Assembly: GCA_965214675.1 (NCBI GenBank)
Contig: OZ243969.1
Span: 496,001-560,000, forward strand
Length of the DNA: 64,000 bases
Direction: 5' to 3'
Origin: WTFY01 sp965214675
Lineage (GTDB): Bacteria > Pseudomonadota > Gammaproteobacteria > UBA4575
A program made the translations under genes and the position numbers. Position 1 is the first letter of the stretch; each line of letters opens with the position of its first letter. Below, piece after piece: positions 24,939 through 34,303 of the stretch. Below the pieces are notes generated by a model, which made no database searches, was not told the origin of the DNA, and saw only the letters and a program-made list of their open reading frames with translations.

Positions 24939-27899
24939 ATGACTACAGATACCACCGAAAAGGGCCTTGAAGACCTGATTGTCTCAGCCATGACAGGGCA
25001 GCCAGATTGTGGCGATATGAAATGGATCGGAGGGGATTCGAAAGACTATGATCGTGAGTATGCAGTAGACCTTGTTCAAATCCGCACATTTCTCAAAGCC
25101 ACCCAGCCGGAGCAGGCAAACGGGCTTGACCTGGACAGTGATGGCCCGGTGCGCCGCAAGTTTCTGGCCCGGCTGCAAGGTGAAATCACGAAGCATGGCA
25201 CGATCGATGTTTTGCGCAAGGGCATCAAGCACGGGCCGATTAATCTTGACCTGTTCTACGGAACACCCTCACCGGACAACTCCCTGGCAGTTGAGCTCAA
25301 TGCCCAGAACCGTTTCAGTGTGACCCGCCAGCTCCGTTACAGCCGTGATGAGACCCAGTTGGCCCTTGACCTGGGGTTATTTATCAATGGCCTGCCGGTC
25401 TTTACGTTTGAACTGAAAAATAGCCTGACTAAACAGACCGTAGAGGATGCAGTTGGGCAGTATAAACGGGATCGTGATCCACGGGAGTTGCTGTTCCGGT
25501 TCGGCCGATGCGTGGCCCACTTTGCCGTAGATGACGGCGAGGTACGATTCTGTACCCATCTGAAGGGAAAGGGCTCCTGGTTTTTACCACTCAATCAGGG
25601 CTGGAAGGATGGGGCAGGCAATCCACCCAACCCGGAGGGCCTCAAGACCGATTATCTATGGAAGCGCATTCTGACACCGACTGGACTGACCAACATCCTT
25701 GAAAACTACGCCCAGGTTGTTGTGCAGAAGAATCCAAAGACCGGCAAGAAGAAAAGAACGCAAATTTTCCCGCGCTACCACCAACTTGATGTAGTGAAGA
25801 AGCTACTTGAGGATGCAAGGCAGCACGGTGCAGGTAAACGTTATCTGATCCAGCACTCTGCAGGCAGTGGCAAGTCCAACTCGATTGCCTGGCTGGGACA
25901 TCAGCTCATCGGACTGGATAAAGACGATGCGCTGGTATTTGACTCGATCATTGTCGTGACCGACCGTCGTATTCTCGATAAGCAAATCAAGGATACGATC
26001 AAGCAGTTTGCCCAGGTTGGGGCCACGGTAGGACATGCCGAGCATTCCGGTGATCTGCGAAAATTCATCGAAGAAGGTAAAAAGATCATTGTTTCCACTG
26101 TGCAGAAGTTCCCTGTTATTCTGGATGAGATCGGTAGCGAACATCGTGGGCGGCAGTTTGCCATCATCATTGATGAAGCCCATTCCAGCCAGGGTGGCAA
26201 GACCTCAGCCGCGCTATCCGGGGTGCTTGGCGGGGGAGAGACTGTAGAAAAAAATGAGACATTCGAGGATCAGATTAACCAAGTCATGGAAGCGCGCAAG
26301 ATGCTGCCGAACGCCAGCTATTTTGCATTTACGGCAACGCCGAAAAATAAAACACTGGAAATCTTTGGTGACCCACACTCTCAATCAGACGGTACCGTAA
26401 AGCACCGGCCATTTCACAGCTACACTATGAAACAGGCCATCCAGGAAGGGTTTATCCTGGATGTAGTCAAGTACTATGTGCCGGTCAACAGCTATTACAG
26501 GCTGATAAAAACCGTCGAAGCAGATCCCTCGTTTGACAGCAAACGTGCAAGAAAGAAGTTGCGCCGCTATGTAGAGGGTCATGAGCATGCGATCCGGCTC
26601 AAGGCCGAAATCATGGTAGATCATTTTCACGATCAGGTGATTGCGCTCAAGAAGATCAAGGGACAGGCCAGGGCAATGGTAGTAACCAACGGGGTCGAAC
26701 GGGCTATCCGGTATTTCCATGCCATCAGCGAGTATCTGGTAGAGCGAAAAAGCCCCTGCAAAGCCATTGTGGCCTTTTCAGGTGAGCACGAATATGGGGA
26801 TATAAAGGTTACCGAGTCTTCCTTGAACGGGTTCCCTTCGGTCGAGATTGTCGACAAGATTCAGGAGGACCCTTATCGATTTCTGATTTGTGCTGACAAG
26901 TTTCAGACGGGATACGATGAGCCATTGCTGCATACCATGTATGTGGACAAGACGCTATCCGGAATCAAGGCCGTACAGACGCTGTCGCGTCTGAATCGTG
27001 CACATCCCGCAAAACATGATGTCTTTGTGGTCGATTTCATGAACGGGGTGGAAACGATCCAGGATGCATTTTCCGATTACTACCGCACCACCATCCTGGC
27101 TGAGGAAACCGACCCGAATAAGCTGCATGATCTCAAAGCTGCACTTGATGGCCACCAGGTTTATGCCATCGAGAAAATTGACCAGTTGGTCGAACTCTAT
27201 CTTGATGGTGCAGACCGAGACAGGCTTGATCCAATTCTTGATGCATGTGTGTCCGTCTATCAGCACCAGCTTGATGAGGATGGTCAGGTGGACTTCAAGG
27301 GGAAGGCCAAGGCATTTGCCCGCACCTACGGGTTTCTTGCATCGATCCTGCCCTACAACAATGCCGAGTGGGAGAAGCTGTCAATCTTCCTCAATTTCCT
27401 GATACCGAAATTGCCAGCGCCGGAAGACATAGATCTATCCAAAGGGGTTCTCGAACTCATTGATATGGACAGTTACCGAGTTGAGAAGCAGGCGGCAATA
27501 AAACTCAAGCTTGCAGACGAAAATGCTGAGATTGAGCCAGTTCCTGCGGTTGGTGGGGGAGGTATTGGTGATCCTGAAATTGATTTGTTGTCCAACATTC
27601 TCAGGGAGTTTAATGATCTTTTTGGCAACATTGACTGGATTGATGGTGATCGTGTGAGACGGATGATAACCGAAGAAATTCCATCAAGAGTTGTTGCTGA
27701 CAATGCTTATCAGAATGCACAGAAGCATTCGGACAAACAGAATGCTCGCATAGAGCATGACAAGGCCCTGAAAGGCGTGATGACAGCAGTCCTGAAGGAT
27801 GACACCCAGTTATTCAAGCAATTCAGTGACAGCGAGTCATTTAGGAGATGGCTATCAGATACGACCTTTGCGCTGACGTATCACGTCGGGGCACCTTGA
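24939..27899 (+). CDS. hsdR: Type I restriction endonuclease HsdR
   Basis: 986 residues. The N-terminal PD-(D/E)xK nuclease has the FTFELKNS active-site strand; the SF2 translocase has Walker A HSAGSGKSNS, IIIDEAHSS (motif II) and AFTATPKN (motif III), with late motifs FQTGYDEP and QTLSRLNR. It pumps DNA after binding an unmodified site and cuts at a distance, as part of R2M2S1. It is separated from the AlbA gene by 115 bases carrying a direct repeat, so it may have its own promoter, which would fit delaying restriction until the host is modified. Confidence 0.96.
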   Translation: MTTDTTEKGLEDLIVSAMTGQPDCGDMKWIGGDSKDYDREYAVDLVQIRTFLKATQPEQANGLDLDSDGPVRRKFLARLQGEITKHGTIDVLRKGIKHGPINLDLFYGTPSPDNSLAVELNAQNRFSVTRQLRYSRDETQLALDLGLFINGLPVFTFELKNSLTKQTVEDAVGQYKRDRDPRELLFRFGRCVAHFAVDDGEVRFCTHLKGKGSWFLPLNQGWKDGAGNPPNPEGLKTDYLWKRILTPTGLTNILENYAQVVVQKNPKTGKKKRTQIFPRYHQLDVVKKLLEDARQHGAGKRYLIQHSAGSGKSNSIAWLGHQLIGLDKDDALVFDSIIVVTDRRILDKQIKDTIKQFAQVGATVGHAEHSGDLRKFIEEGKKIIVSTVQKFPVILDEIGSEHRGRQFAIIIDEAHSSQGGKTSAALSGVLGGGETVEKNETFEDQINQVMEARKMLPNASYFAFTATPKNKTLEIFGDPHSQSDGTVKHRPFHSYTMKQAIQEGFILDVVKYYVPVNSYYRLIKTVEADPSFDSKRARKKLRRYVEGHEHAIRLKAEIMVDHFHDQVIALKKIKGQARAMVVTNGVERAIRYFHAISEYLVERKSPCKAIVAFSGEHEYGDIKVTESSLNGFPSVEIVDKIQEDPYRFLICADKFQTGYDEPLLHTMYVDKTLSGIKAVQTLSRLNRAHPAKHDVFVVDFMNGVETIQDAFSDYYRTTILAEETDPNKLHDLKAALDGHQVYAIEKIDQLVELYLDGADRDRLDPILDACVSVYQHQLDEDGQVDFKGKAKAFARTYGFLASILPYNNAEWEKLSIFLNFLIPKLPAPEDIDLSKGVLELIDMDSYRVEKQAAIKLKLADENAEIEPVPAVGGGGIGDPEIDLLSNILREFNDLFGNIDWIDGDRVRRMITEEIPSRVVADNAYQNAQKHSDKQNARIEHDKALKGVMTAVLKDDTQLFKQFSDSESFRRWLSDTTFALTYHVGAP

Positions 27900-28079
27900 G
27901 ACCGTATTGACTTTTTTAAGCAAGTGGTTTGCATAGTGCTTCAGCAATGTCATCCACACGATGCTCGAAATTTCGGCTAGATGCTATTGCACAACCGCCT
28001 CCAAAATGTGCGAAAAATAAATTACGTTATTGGTTTATATTTAGAGATAAGACAGGATCCTTTTCAAAGGAAGGGTTAA

Positions 28080-29741
28080 ATGAATACTTTGCTTAAACTG
28101 AAGCAAGCCCAAACAATTGCTGAACAACTACAACCACACCGACGCCAACTGCGACAAAGGCATGCATCTGTAGTTCCGGTCAGTCAAGTTTTACTTGAAA
28201 TTCAATCGCAACCCAAGTCTGACCGTATGGTAGAAATTCGGAATAGCATACTTAGTTGGATGTCAAATCGCGTCGGTAAGCCTTTACCAAAGAGTGCATG
28301 GATCGGTGAATCCTTCGAGATCGATGAGGTTGGGGCCCAACGAGCGGCGGCTGTCATGCTTGATGAACCACAGTATTGGGCTGCCCGGCTTGATGACGCT
28401 GACAAAGGGATTCCCCAGAGGACATGGGTTACAGAGGTAGGAATCGCAAGACAGTCAGATGAGCAATATCTTTTTGGCGCACGCCTTGTGTGTACGACTC
28501 GTGGGGAAAACCCTAGATTTGAACGATCCCTCCCCGGTTTCGTGCGCCAGATTATTACACAGGAAGAGGCTACTCTTGATGGAGTCCGTGTTACGAGTCA
28601 GCCGTGGATTGTTCGCGATGAGCAGACTGTGGACCAACTTGTTGACTTGCTTGAGAGACCTGCACGGCGTGCCGATGTCATCGTCCTGTCTTTGCCTGAA
28701 TTCTCTGAGGATGAGAATGAAGCAATCATAAGTGCTTCTGAACTATGTAGCCAGACACTTGGAGTCGCACACGTGGTTGTAATTACGGGGCCTGCAGCTT
28801 TCCATCTGTCAGACCGTGTTGGGAAACAATTGTCCGTTTTTCAGCAAGCAGTCCGAACTTACAAGCCTGGATTCAACCAACACTTAGACGAACCGTTCTC
28901 ACACCCGTTGGCACTTCCCCAGCGTGTAATGGAATGGTCTGGTGGGTGCTCTGGTTATTGCTCATTCCTTATTGGTTCAGTCCTGTCGGATACAGTCAAG
29001 CATAGGAATCTAGAAGCAGAAGTACCTTCGTATGCACAAATCCGTCGTTTTGCAGCGCGCCGTCGACTGGAATCTGCACGTAACTCAAAGGCCACTGAGC
29101 GCGAACTCCTGCAAATGTATGAGGAAGACAATGCCCGCCTCAGCTCCGAAATTGATGACCTCAAACGAACTTCCGACAGCTTGCTAGCGGATGTAGAAGA
29201 AGAGAGAGATCGTGCACGTGAGCATGTTTTTAGACTTAGACAACGTGTAGATGTACTCCAGGAAGCTAGAAATGAACAAGGCGAATCACCCGATATTCCA
29301 ACAACTCTGGATGATTTCGAGAAGTGGGTATCTCAGAATGTTTCCGAGGCGGTTGTGCTGCACCCTCGTGCAGTACAAGGCGTAAAAAAGAGCCAATATT
29401 CTGATCCCAAGCTTCTCTACCAGGCATTGCTGCTGCTACGTGATCACTATGTACCCATGCGTCGGTACGGCGGAGAGGAATTAAAGTCAAACTATTCTGA
29501 AGCTTGTAGAAATCTTGGGTTAGAAGAAACACCTACAATTTCCTCTGCTGGTTCTGGAGAACAGGGTGATGAGTATTTCGTGAATTACTCGGGGAAGCGA
29601 GAACTATTGACTAAACACCTAAAGCGAGGAAACTCTAGAGAGCCACGTCATTGTTTTCGGCTCTACTTCTTCTGGGACGATGATGCAGAACAGGTAGTAG
29701 TTGGCTGGTTGCCGTCACACTTGCGAACGAGAAAAACGTAA
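28080..29741 (+). CDS. Coiled-coil protein of a possible two-gene defence system
   Basis: 553 residues of no family I can name. Residues ~1-320 are globular (LPEFSEDENEAIISASELC, VVVITGPAAFHLSDR). About 325-400 is a strong coiled coil with heptads (ERELLQMYEEDNARLSSEIDD, then VEEERDRAREHVFRLRQRV; each given only in part). A compact C-terminal domain (about 480-553) has RHCFRLYFFWDDDAEQVVVGWLP, resembling the RelE-like barrel used as a regulatory or toxin module. It lies after hsdR and before the ATPase-TOPRIM gene on the same strand, 147 bases away. Confidence 0.6.
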   Translation: MNTLLKLKQAQTIAEQLQPHRRQLRQRHASVVPVSQVLLEIQSQPKSDRMVEIRNSILSWMSNRVGKPLPKSAWIGESFEIDEVGAQRAAAVMLDEPQYWAARLDDADKGIPQRTWVTEVGIARQSDEQYLFGARLVCTTRGENPRFERSLPGFVRQIITQEEATLDGVRVTSQPWIVRDEQTVDQLVDLLERPARRADVIVLSLPEFSEDENEAIISASELCSQTLGVAHVVVITGPAAFHLSDRVGKQLSVFQQAVRTYKPGFNQHLDEPFSHPLALPQRVMEWSGGCSGYCSFLIGSVLSDTVKHRNLEAEVPSYAQIRRFAARRRLESARNSKATERELLQMYEEDNARLSSEIDDLKRTSDSLLADVEEERDRAREHVFRLRQRVDVLQEARNEQGESPDIPTTLDDFEKWVSQNVSEAVVLHPRAVQGVKKSQYSDPKLLYQALLLLRDHYVPMRRYGGEELKSNYSEACRNLGLEETPTISSAGSGEQGDEYFVNYSGKRELLTKHLKRGNSREPRHCFRLYFFWDDDAEQVVVGWLPSHLRTRKT

Positions 29742-29888
29742 GATGCGTCGCGTGTATTATCCGACCAGATATGTTGGTAGGCCAAAGGTGTCGTTGACAA
29801 ATCGTCAGCATGAGTAGCCCAATGCGCTTTCAGACGAAAATGCACCGTATAGCCTGAGTGCACCAACAACAGAATCAAAGTAAGAGCA

Positions 29889-31634
29889 ATGGCAAGTGAA
29901 ATCAATAAGAGCAATGTCCCAGCAGACAAGGTTGAATTGCAGCCTCCCAAGCTCTTCTTCGAGACGATTACGTTCTCTGACAACACTACGCTGACACTGG
30001 ATGAAGATGACATCGTAGTATTCGTAGGACCAAACAATGCAGGAAAAAGTGCTGCTCTGCGTGAACTGGATAGATGGGTAGGTAGACCAGAGCCCGGACT
30101 AGTTGTCAAAAATACTTCGATAACCCAAAAGGGGACGCAGGGGGACCTGCGGGCATACTTGGAGGCGACAGCGCAAAAGAGTGGCGACAGCGTAAACCTT
30201 TGCTACGGTGGAATAGGGTACAACATCCATCACACGCATATACAATGCTTTGACAAACCAACTGATCGGCATCCAGTGGCACCGTTCTTCGCGAAGCAAC
30301 TGACCACGGAAGGTCGAATAACAGACTCAAATGCAGCGCCAGGCATTGCACTCTTTCACGATCCACCAACCCACCCGATACACTTGCTGCTAATGGACGA
30401 GGCTTTGTCCAAGGACATAAGCGACAAATTCAGGCATGCGTTTGGTAAAGATCTCACTCCGTTCCGTGCTGGTGGAAAAGAGTTTCCGTTGTACGTTGGT
30501 GAAAAACCAGTTGTACCTTATGAAAAGGATGAACTCTCTAGAGAGTTTGTTAATGCTTTGCAGAGTTCGAATGTCTTACTTCAAACACAAGGTGACGGCA
30601 TGCGTAGTTTTGCCGCAGTCGTTCTCCATGCTTTGACAGCACATACTCATTCGGTCCAGTTCCTGGATGAGCCTGAGGCGTTCCTACATCCGCCCCAAGC
30701 AAGGCTCCTTGGTCGCTACATCGCAGAGAACAAAACAAGCACCTCCCAGCTTTTCATATCCACGCACAGCACTGACGTCCTAGAAGGGCTGATCGAGGGA
30801 GGCTCTAATAAGGTGCGCATCGTCCGTATACGCCGCGAGGGAGATGTGAACCATATTAAGGAACTGAACAAGGAACAGACAAGATCCGTAAGGAAAGATA
30901 CTCTCGCTCGCTTTTCGCGTGTCTTCGACGGGGTATTCTTCGAGCATGTCGTTATCTGTGAAGCTGATGCTGACTGTATGTTTTACCAGTCCTTATTAAG
31001 CCTCCCATCCATTTCTGGTGATCGCCGTCCGGACGTACTGTTCGTTCACGCAACCGGTAAACATAGAATGGCGAAACTCGCAGATACATTACGGTTGCTT
31101 GATGTGCCGGTTTCCGTTATTGCTGATATAGACATTCTCAATGATGAAAACATGTTCAGGGATTTATTTGAGAAGCAGGGCGGAAATTGGGAAGAAGTAA
31201 AATCTCATTGGAAAGCCATTGCTGATCTAGTAGTCAACCAACGTCCACCGCGCAATGCCGAACAGGTTGTTGATCTCATTGCTAAGGAACTTGAAGGTAT
31301 AACAGGAGATGCAGAATTTCCCAAAGAAAGGGAGCGCAAAATCAAACGAATTTTCAAAAACACTTCTCCTTGGAGTGCCATGAAAAGTAGTGGGCGCAGT
31401 GCGCTTGGGCATGGGGGTCCAGTCGAGCATTTTGACAGGCTTTGCAAAAAGTGTAGCAACCATCGGCTTTGGATTGTGCCGGTTGGCGAGCTTGAAGGTT
31501 TTTGCCGGAGCGTTGGTTCGCATGGCCCGGGATTCGTCGAGAAGGTTTTGGAAGAGCGCAACTTGGAAACTGCCCCCGAGCTGCAGGAAGCTAGAGAGTT
31601 TGTGGAGAAGATCTGGGCGAAGGCTAAGCCGTAG
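29889..31634 (+). CDS. OLD/PARIS-like ATPase-TOPRIM nuclease
   Basis: 581 residues. An ABC-type AAA domain with Walker A GPNNAGKSA (47-55), signature QGDGMRS (235-241), Walker B FLDEPEAF (258-265) and switch STHS (291-294) is followed by a TOPRIM-like region with the acidic Glu in VICEADAD (~358) and DIDILND (~413-419). This is the architecture of OLD-family nucleases and of AriA/AriB-like PARIS proteins, which sense phage proteins or DNA ends and cleave DNA or tRNA. It has an SD (AGAG) but lies behind a 147-base gap, so co-expression with the upstream gene is likely, not certain. Confidence 0.82.
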   Translation: MASEINKSNVPADKVELQPPKLFFETITFSDNTTLTLDEDDIVVFVGPNNAGKSAALRELDRWVGRPEPGLVVKNTSITQKGTQGDLRAYLEATAQKSGDSVNLCYGGIGYNIHHTHIQCFDKPTDRHPVAPFFAKQLTTEGRITDSNAAPGIALFHDPPTHPIHLLLMDEALSKDISDKFRHAFGKDLTPFRAGGKEFPLYVGEKPVVPYEKDELSREFVNALQSSNVLLQTQGDGMRSFAAVVLHALTAHTHSVQFLDEPEAFLHPPQARLLGRYIAENKTSTSQLFISTHSTDVLEGLIEGGSNKVRIVRIRREGDVNHIKELNKEQTRSVRKDTLARFSRVFDGVFFEHVVICEADADCMFYQSLLSLPSISGDRRPDVLFVHATGKHRMAKLADTLRLLDVPVSVIADIDILNDENMFRDLFEKQGGNWEEVKSHWKAIADLVVNQRPPRNAEQVVDLIAKELEGITGDAEFPKERERKIKRIFKNTSPWSAMKSSGRSALGHGGPVEHFDRLCKKCSNHRLWIVPVGELEGFCRSVGSHGPGFVEKVLEERNLETAPELQEAREFVEKIWAKAKP

Positions 31635-32341
31635 TCAGGCGAAGAAATCCCTTGAATAGGGCCATGCAGAATTCGGAGGCATTAGTCGTGTGATTCATAG
31701 TCATCGTTTCAATAAAATGGGCGTCCATGAATCATGGTTGTGTCAAGAATCTTTCGTACTTTTCATTTGGCGGTGATCTCGGTCCTTCCTTCAGGTTGTC
31801 GCGTAAGCAGCTTCCGTGTCCATCTCTTTGGGCAACCTGACGTTCATGAGGACGTGTTTGGCGGTTCTCATTTTGTTTTGATTCCTAAATCAAGCAACGC
31901 AGATGAATATCACGAGACCGGTAAAGTCTGCTAGCTAATTTGACATTGCCGGTACTTGAGTCTCTATCACTGGAAAGTGGAATTCTTGTAAATTCTGAAA
32001 AACAATGGGTTAACATTATTATTTGAGTCCGGCCTTTTGTAATGATAATCCGAGTCGACGAATGCATTAAGTCCAACTAAAACAGTAAACATATTGGGGG
32101 AAGTGTAGCTTTCTATGACAAAAGGCAACGATGGAAATTTTCTGCAGCACTGTATTGAAGTAGAGGCAGCCATGCGCCTTTCAGACATGGGCCCTTGCTG
32201 ACAGCTTATAGCTGTCCAATAGGTGGATTTATACGGTTCTGAACTACTAGTAATTAGAGCAAGCGCAGGATTGTGTATTGGACACGATATTGATAAGAAA
32301 CTAAAGCAGAAATAAGGAGTTATAATTCTTCAGGAGGAGTC
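31635..32341. other. Non-coding right end of the tRNA-Arg island
   Basis: 707 bases, AT-rich, with only short frames lacking ribosome binding sites or family signatures. It runs into the att site at 32342. It probably contains the island's right-end integrase-binding arms. Nothing more specific is seen. Confidence 0.5.
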
Positions 32342-32386
32342 CTTCGAACCAGGTGGTCGGGAGTTCGAATCTCTCCGGGCGCGCCA
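32342..32386. other. Attachment site: 45-bp copy of the tRNA-Arg 3' half
   Basis: Identical to 12217-12261, from the anticodon loop to CCA. It is the displaced tRNA end made when the 20 kb island inserted and also the left junction of satellite copy B, so the satellite used this copy as its target. Confidence 0.9.
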
Positions 32387-32429
32387 AATACTTTCCAAGA
32401 CCCTTTTGTACAGGGCATTTGTTAAATTC

Positions 32430-32468
32430 GTTAAACGTTTTTTAGGCTTTTCCTTTGAAAAGGAAAAG
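32430..32468. repeat. Left-end repeat and hairpin of the satellite
   Basis: GTTAAACGTTTTTTA (32430-32444) recurs exactly near the right end (40601-40615 and copy A 3568-3582). It abuts a perfect 10-bp palindrome CTTTTCCTTT-GA-AAAGGAAAAG (32447-32468). These are candidate integrase arm or AlpA sites, and the hairpin could also block transcription from outside. The rest of 32387-32701 (315 bases) holds no gene. Confidence 0.6.
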
Positions 32469-32701
32469 GGAAGCAGCGGAAGGGTGGTAATAAGATTCGA
32501 TAACTTTTGATTGTCTTTATACGCACCTAGTATATACTTGTTTCGTAGGTTGGTTTTATCTTTGCCATCCGAACCCAAAAAAGATATAAGCGCCGGTAAG
32601 CCGTCAGGCTAGTAATCCTAACCAAGCGCGCAACATCCAAAGAGACGAAATGACGCACCAGCCCGAACGGGTTGGAGGTTTGTTTTTTTAGGAGTGTTGT
32701 G

Positions 32702-32896
32702 ATGGAAGAAATCACCAGCAAGTTTTATACACCCTCTCAAGTCGAGGCAATTTTGCAGTGCAGCCGGTCCACTGTTTATAAATTGATGAAAGAAGAGAAT
32801 CTGCCCGAGCCGGTGAAGTTTGGTGCGCGATGCAGAAGATGGCGCGTTACTGAAATTGATCAGTGGTGCGAGGAACATCGCAATGTCAAAAAATAA
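32702..32896 (+). CDS. AlpA-like excisionase/transcriptional activator
   Basis: 64 residues with the MerR/AlpA winged helix: FYTPSQVEAILQCSRSTVYKLMKEENLPEP, with the typical VKFGARCRRWRVTEIDQWCEEH end (given in parts). AlpA proteins activate integrase and act as excisionase in P4-like satellites and PICIs. ATG 32702 follows AGGAG. It overlaps the next gene by 14 bases and is the first gene of the rightward operon. Confidence 0.85.
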   Translation: MEEITSKFYTPSQVEAILQCSRSTVYKLMKEENLPEPVKFGARCRRWRVTEIDQWCEEHRNVKK

Positions 32897-33563
32897 ATTA
32901 TGCGGTTTCCTGTTGGGCGAATCGGATCGGGAAGCCCTTCGGCGCATTGCAATGGATCAACAGGAAGAGACAGGCTCCCATACTCAGACAAGTGCTGTGC
33001 GTTTTGCAATTCGATACACGGCAAAACATTTGGGAGTTTATTACCGTACAGAAGAAGCCGAGGAAACCACAAACAAAAGTCTATATGACGAACGAGACGG
33101 TATGCCATATTGGAAATGGTGGAGGGATGAACGACCCAAGCGGATCAGGGAAATTGTAAAGGAAGTTATCGAGGAAATTACAGGCAAGTCAAAAACCCGC
33201 GTAACAGTAGCCCAGTGGAAAAAGAAAATTGCCGACCTTCCCGACAGTCCATCCAGGCGATTCAACTGGGAGCAAATTATTCACCTTCGCGGTGAGCGTA
33301 AAAGGGTGAATAAGGCGATTCAGGATAAGCTACAGACCGAAGAAATTGCCGACCAGTACGAACCTGAAGGCTACAAGGAATTGATGCTTGAAATGGCGAT
33401 GGATGATGTTCTAAGAAAAGAAGCCAAAAGCCGAAAGATCACACTTGAAAAGCTGAAGGAAAAGTACCCGAACTATTCACCAGAATATAAAAGGTGGAGG
33501 GACGGCTGCGAAAGGGAGTTAAGACATGCTAAAGCCATGCTAGAAAATGAGACGAAGTTTTAA
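32883..33563 (+). CDS. Hypothetical satellite protein, ribbon-helix-helix-like N-terminus
   Basis: 226 residues from ATG 32883, inside the end of alpA. The first ~50 residues (LGESDREALRRIAMDQQ, then TSAVRFAIRYTAKHLG) look like a ribbon-helix-helix DNA-binding module. The rest is highly charged and helical (GERKRVNKAIQDKLQ, SRKITLEKLKEKYPN). It may control replication or early genes. No named family. Confidence 0.65.
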   Translation: MSKNKLCGFLLGESDREALRRIAMDQQEETGSHTQTSAVRFAIRYTAKHLGVYYRTEEAEETTNKSLYDERDGMPYWKWWRDERPKRIREIVKEVIEEITGKSKTRVTVAQWKKKIADLPDSPSRRFNWEQIIHLRGERKRVNKAIQDKLQTEEIADQYEPEGYKELMLEMAMDDVLRKEAKSRKITLEKLKEKYPNYSPEYKRWRDGCERELRHAKAMLENETKF

Positions 33564-33627
33564 TCTGACAATCAAGTCAGTACAAACACCTTGCAATTAA
33601 GCAGGGCAACTTAAAGGAGAAAATGAC

Positions 33628-33966
33628 ATGAATAATCTTGAAAATGTTTTTGATGCAATAAAAGAGGGAGAGGATGAGGTTGAGCCTATGGAGGATGCAA
33701 CAATACGCTCCCTTGAAGTTTCCAATGACCTCATAGCGGAGGCCATGGGTAAATTAGAAAGGTTTGAAGAAGAAAATCTAACCTCTCTTGGTGATGTGCT
33801 CGGTCCGTTTGATAGTTATATGCATCTCTATGCGTACGTTGAATACATGCAAAATGTGTTTGAGAGTCAATCTTCAGAAAGCGCAGCACTCGCTGCACAC
33901 TTTCTTGCCTGTGAACTAATGCGGGCAGTCAGGACTTGTAAAGAAAATCCTAATATGTACGCTTAA
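33628..33966 (+). CDS. Small acidic hypothetical protein
   Basis: 112 residues, acidic and helical, with AGGAG before ATG 33628 and a rho-independent terminator after the stop. The regular charge pattern (IKEGEDEVEPMEDA) suggests a small soluble, possibly anti-host or scaffolding protein; no family recognised. Confidence 0.6.
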   Translation: MNNLENVFDAIKEGEDEVEPMEDATIRSLEVSNDLIAEAMGKLERFEEENLTSLGDVLGPFDSYMHLYAYVEYMQNVFESQSSESAALAAHFLACELMRAVRTCKENPNMYA

Positions 33967-33990
33967 GCATCAAAACTCGACAAAAAACGA

Positions 33991-34012
33991 GGGAGCTTCG
34001 GCTCCCTTTTTT
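33991..34012 (+). terminator. Rho-independent terminator of the early satellite genes
   Basis: GGGAGC-TTCG-GCTCCC followed by TTTTTT, preceded by an A-run. It ends the alpA operon before the origin-like array. Confidence 0.9.
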
Positions 34013-34076
34013 GTTACTAAAACAAAAGGTGTTATGTATTCGTATCTGTTTGCCTTTGTTTGTTTGTTCTTTCTAA

Positions 34077-34214
34077 CTTTCTATATTTCAACCAATTCCA
34101 AAAGAACGCGAGAGAAAAAATATATATAAAGAAAAATATAAAGAAAAATATAAAGAAAAATATATATAAAGAAAAAAGTAAAAATTAAATAGGAACTGGT
34201 TGAAACTTAGAAAG
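34077..34214. repeat. Origin-like array: AT repeats between inverted repeats
   Basis: Imperfect 23-bp inverted repeats at 34077-34099 and 34192-34214 (20 of 23 matches) enclose four tandem units at 34116-34171 of lengths 16, 12, 12 and 16 bases, all variants of AAAAATATAAAG. An easily melted tract between symmetric binding sites is typical of replication origins. It sits between operons, next to an unknown gene (34304) that could encode the initiator. Confidence 0.65.
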
Positions 34215-34303
34215 TCGGAAACCCTTTATATTTTTTGGGCAACAACGAACAGAAACTAACAAATACTCAAAGGTTATATACCATATCAGTAAGGTATTTA
34301 TTC

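Larger units (their letters stand above)
12185..32386. mobile_element. ~20 kb integrative island at tRNA-Arg
   Basis: Bounded by tRNA-Arg at the left and a 45-bp direct repeat of its 3' half (12217-12261 = 32342-32386) at the right. The integrase sits at the tRNA-proximal end, as usual. Cargo: DUF4224 protein, CI-like repressor, STY4528-like replication protein, second recombinase, type I restriction operon with extra genes, and an ATPase-TOPRIM pair. No conjugation genes are seen, so it is probably mobilisable or passively carried. Confidence 0.85.

Noticed and set aside
31734..31934. 66-residue frame at the island right end
   Set aside because: No ribosome binding site, no family resemblance, and surrounding DNA looks non-coding.
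34111..34190. Regular AT-rich units resembling a CRISPR array
   Set aside because: The units are 12-16 bases, tandem without spacers, and no cas gene is near; an origin-like array fits better.
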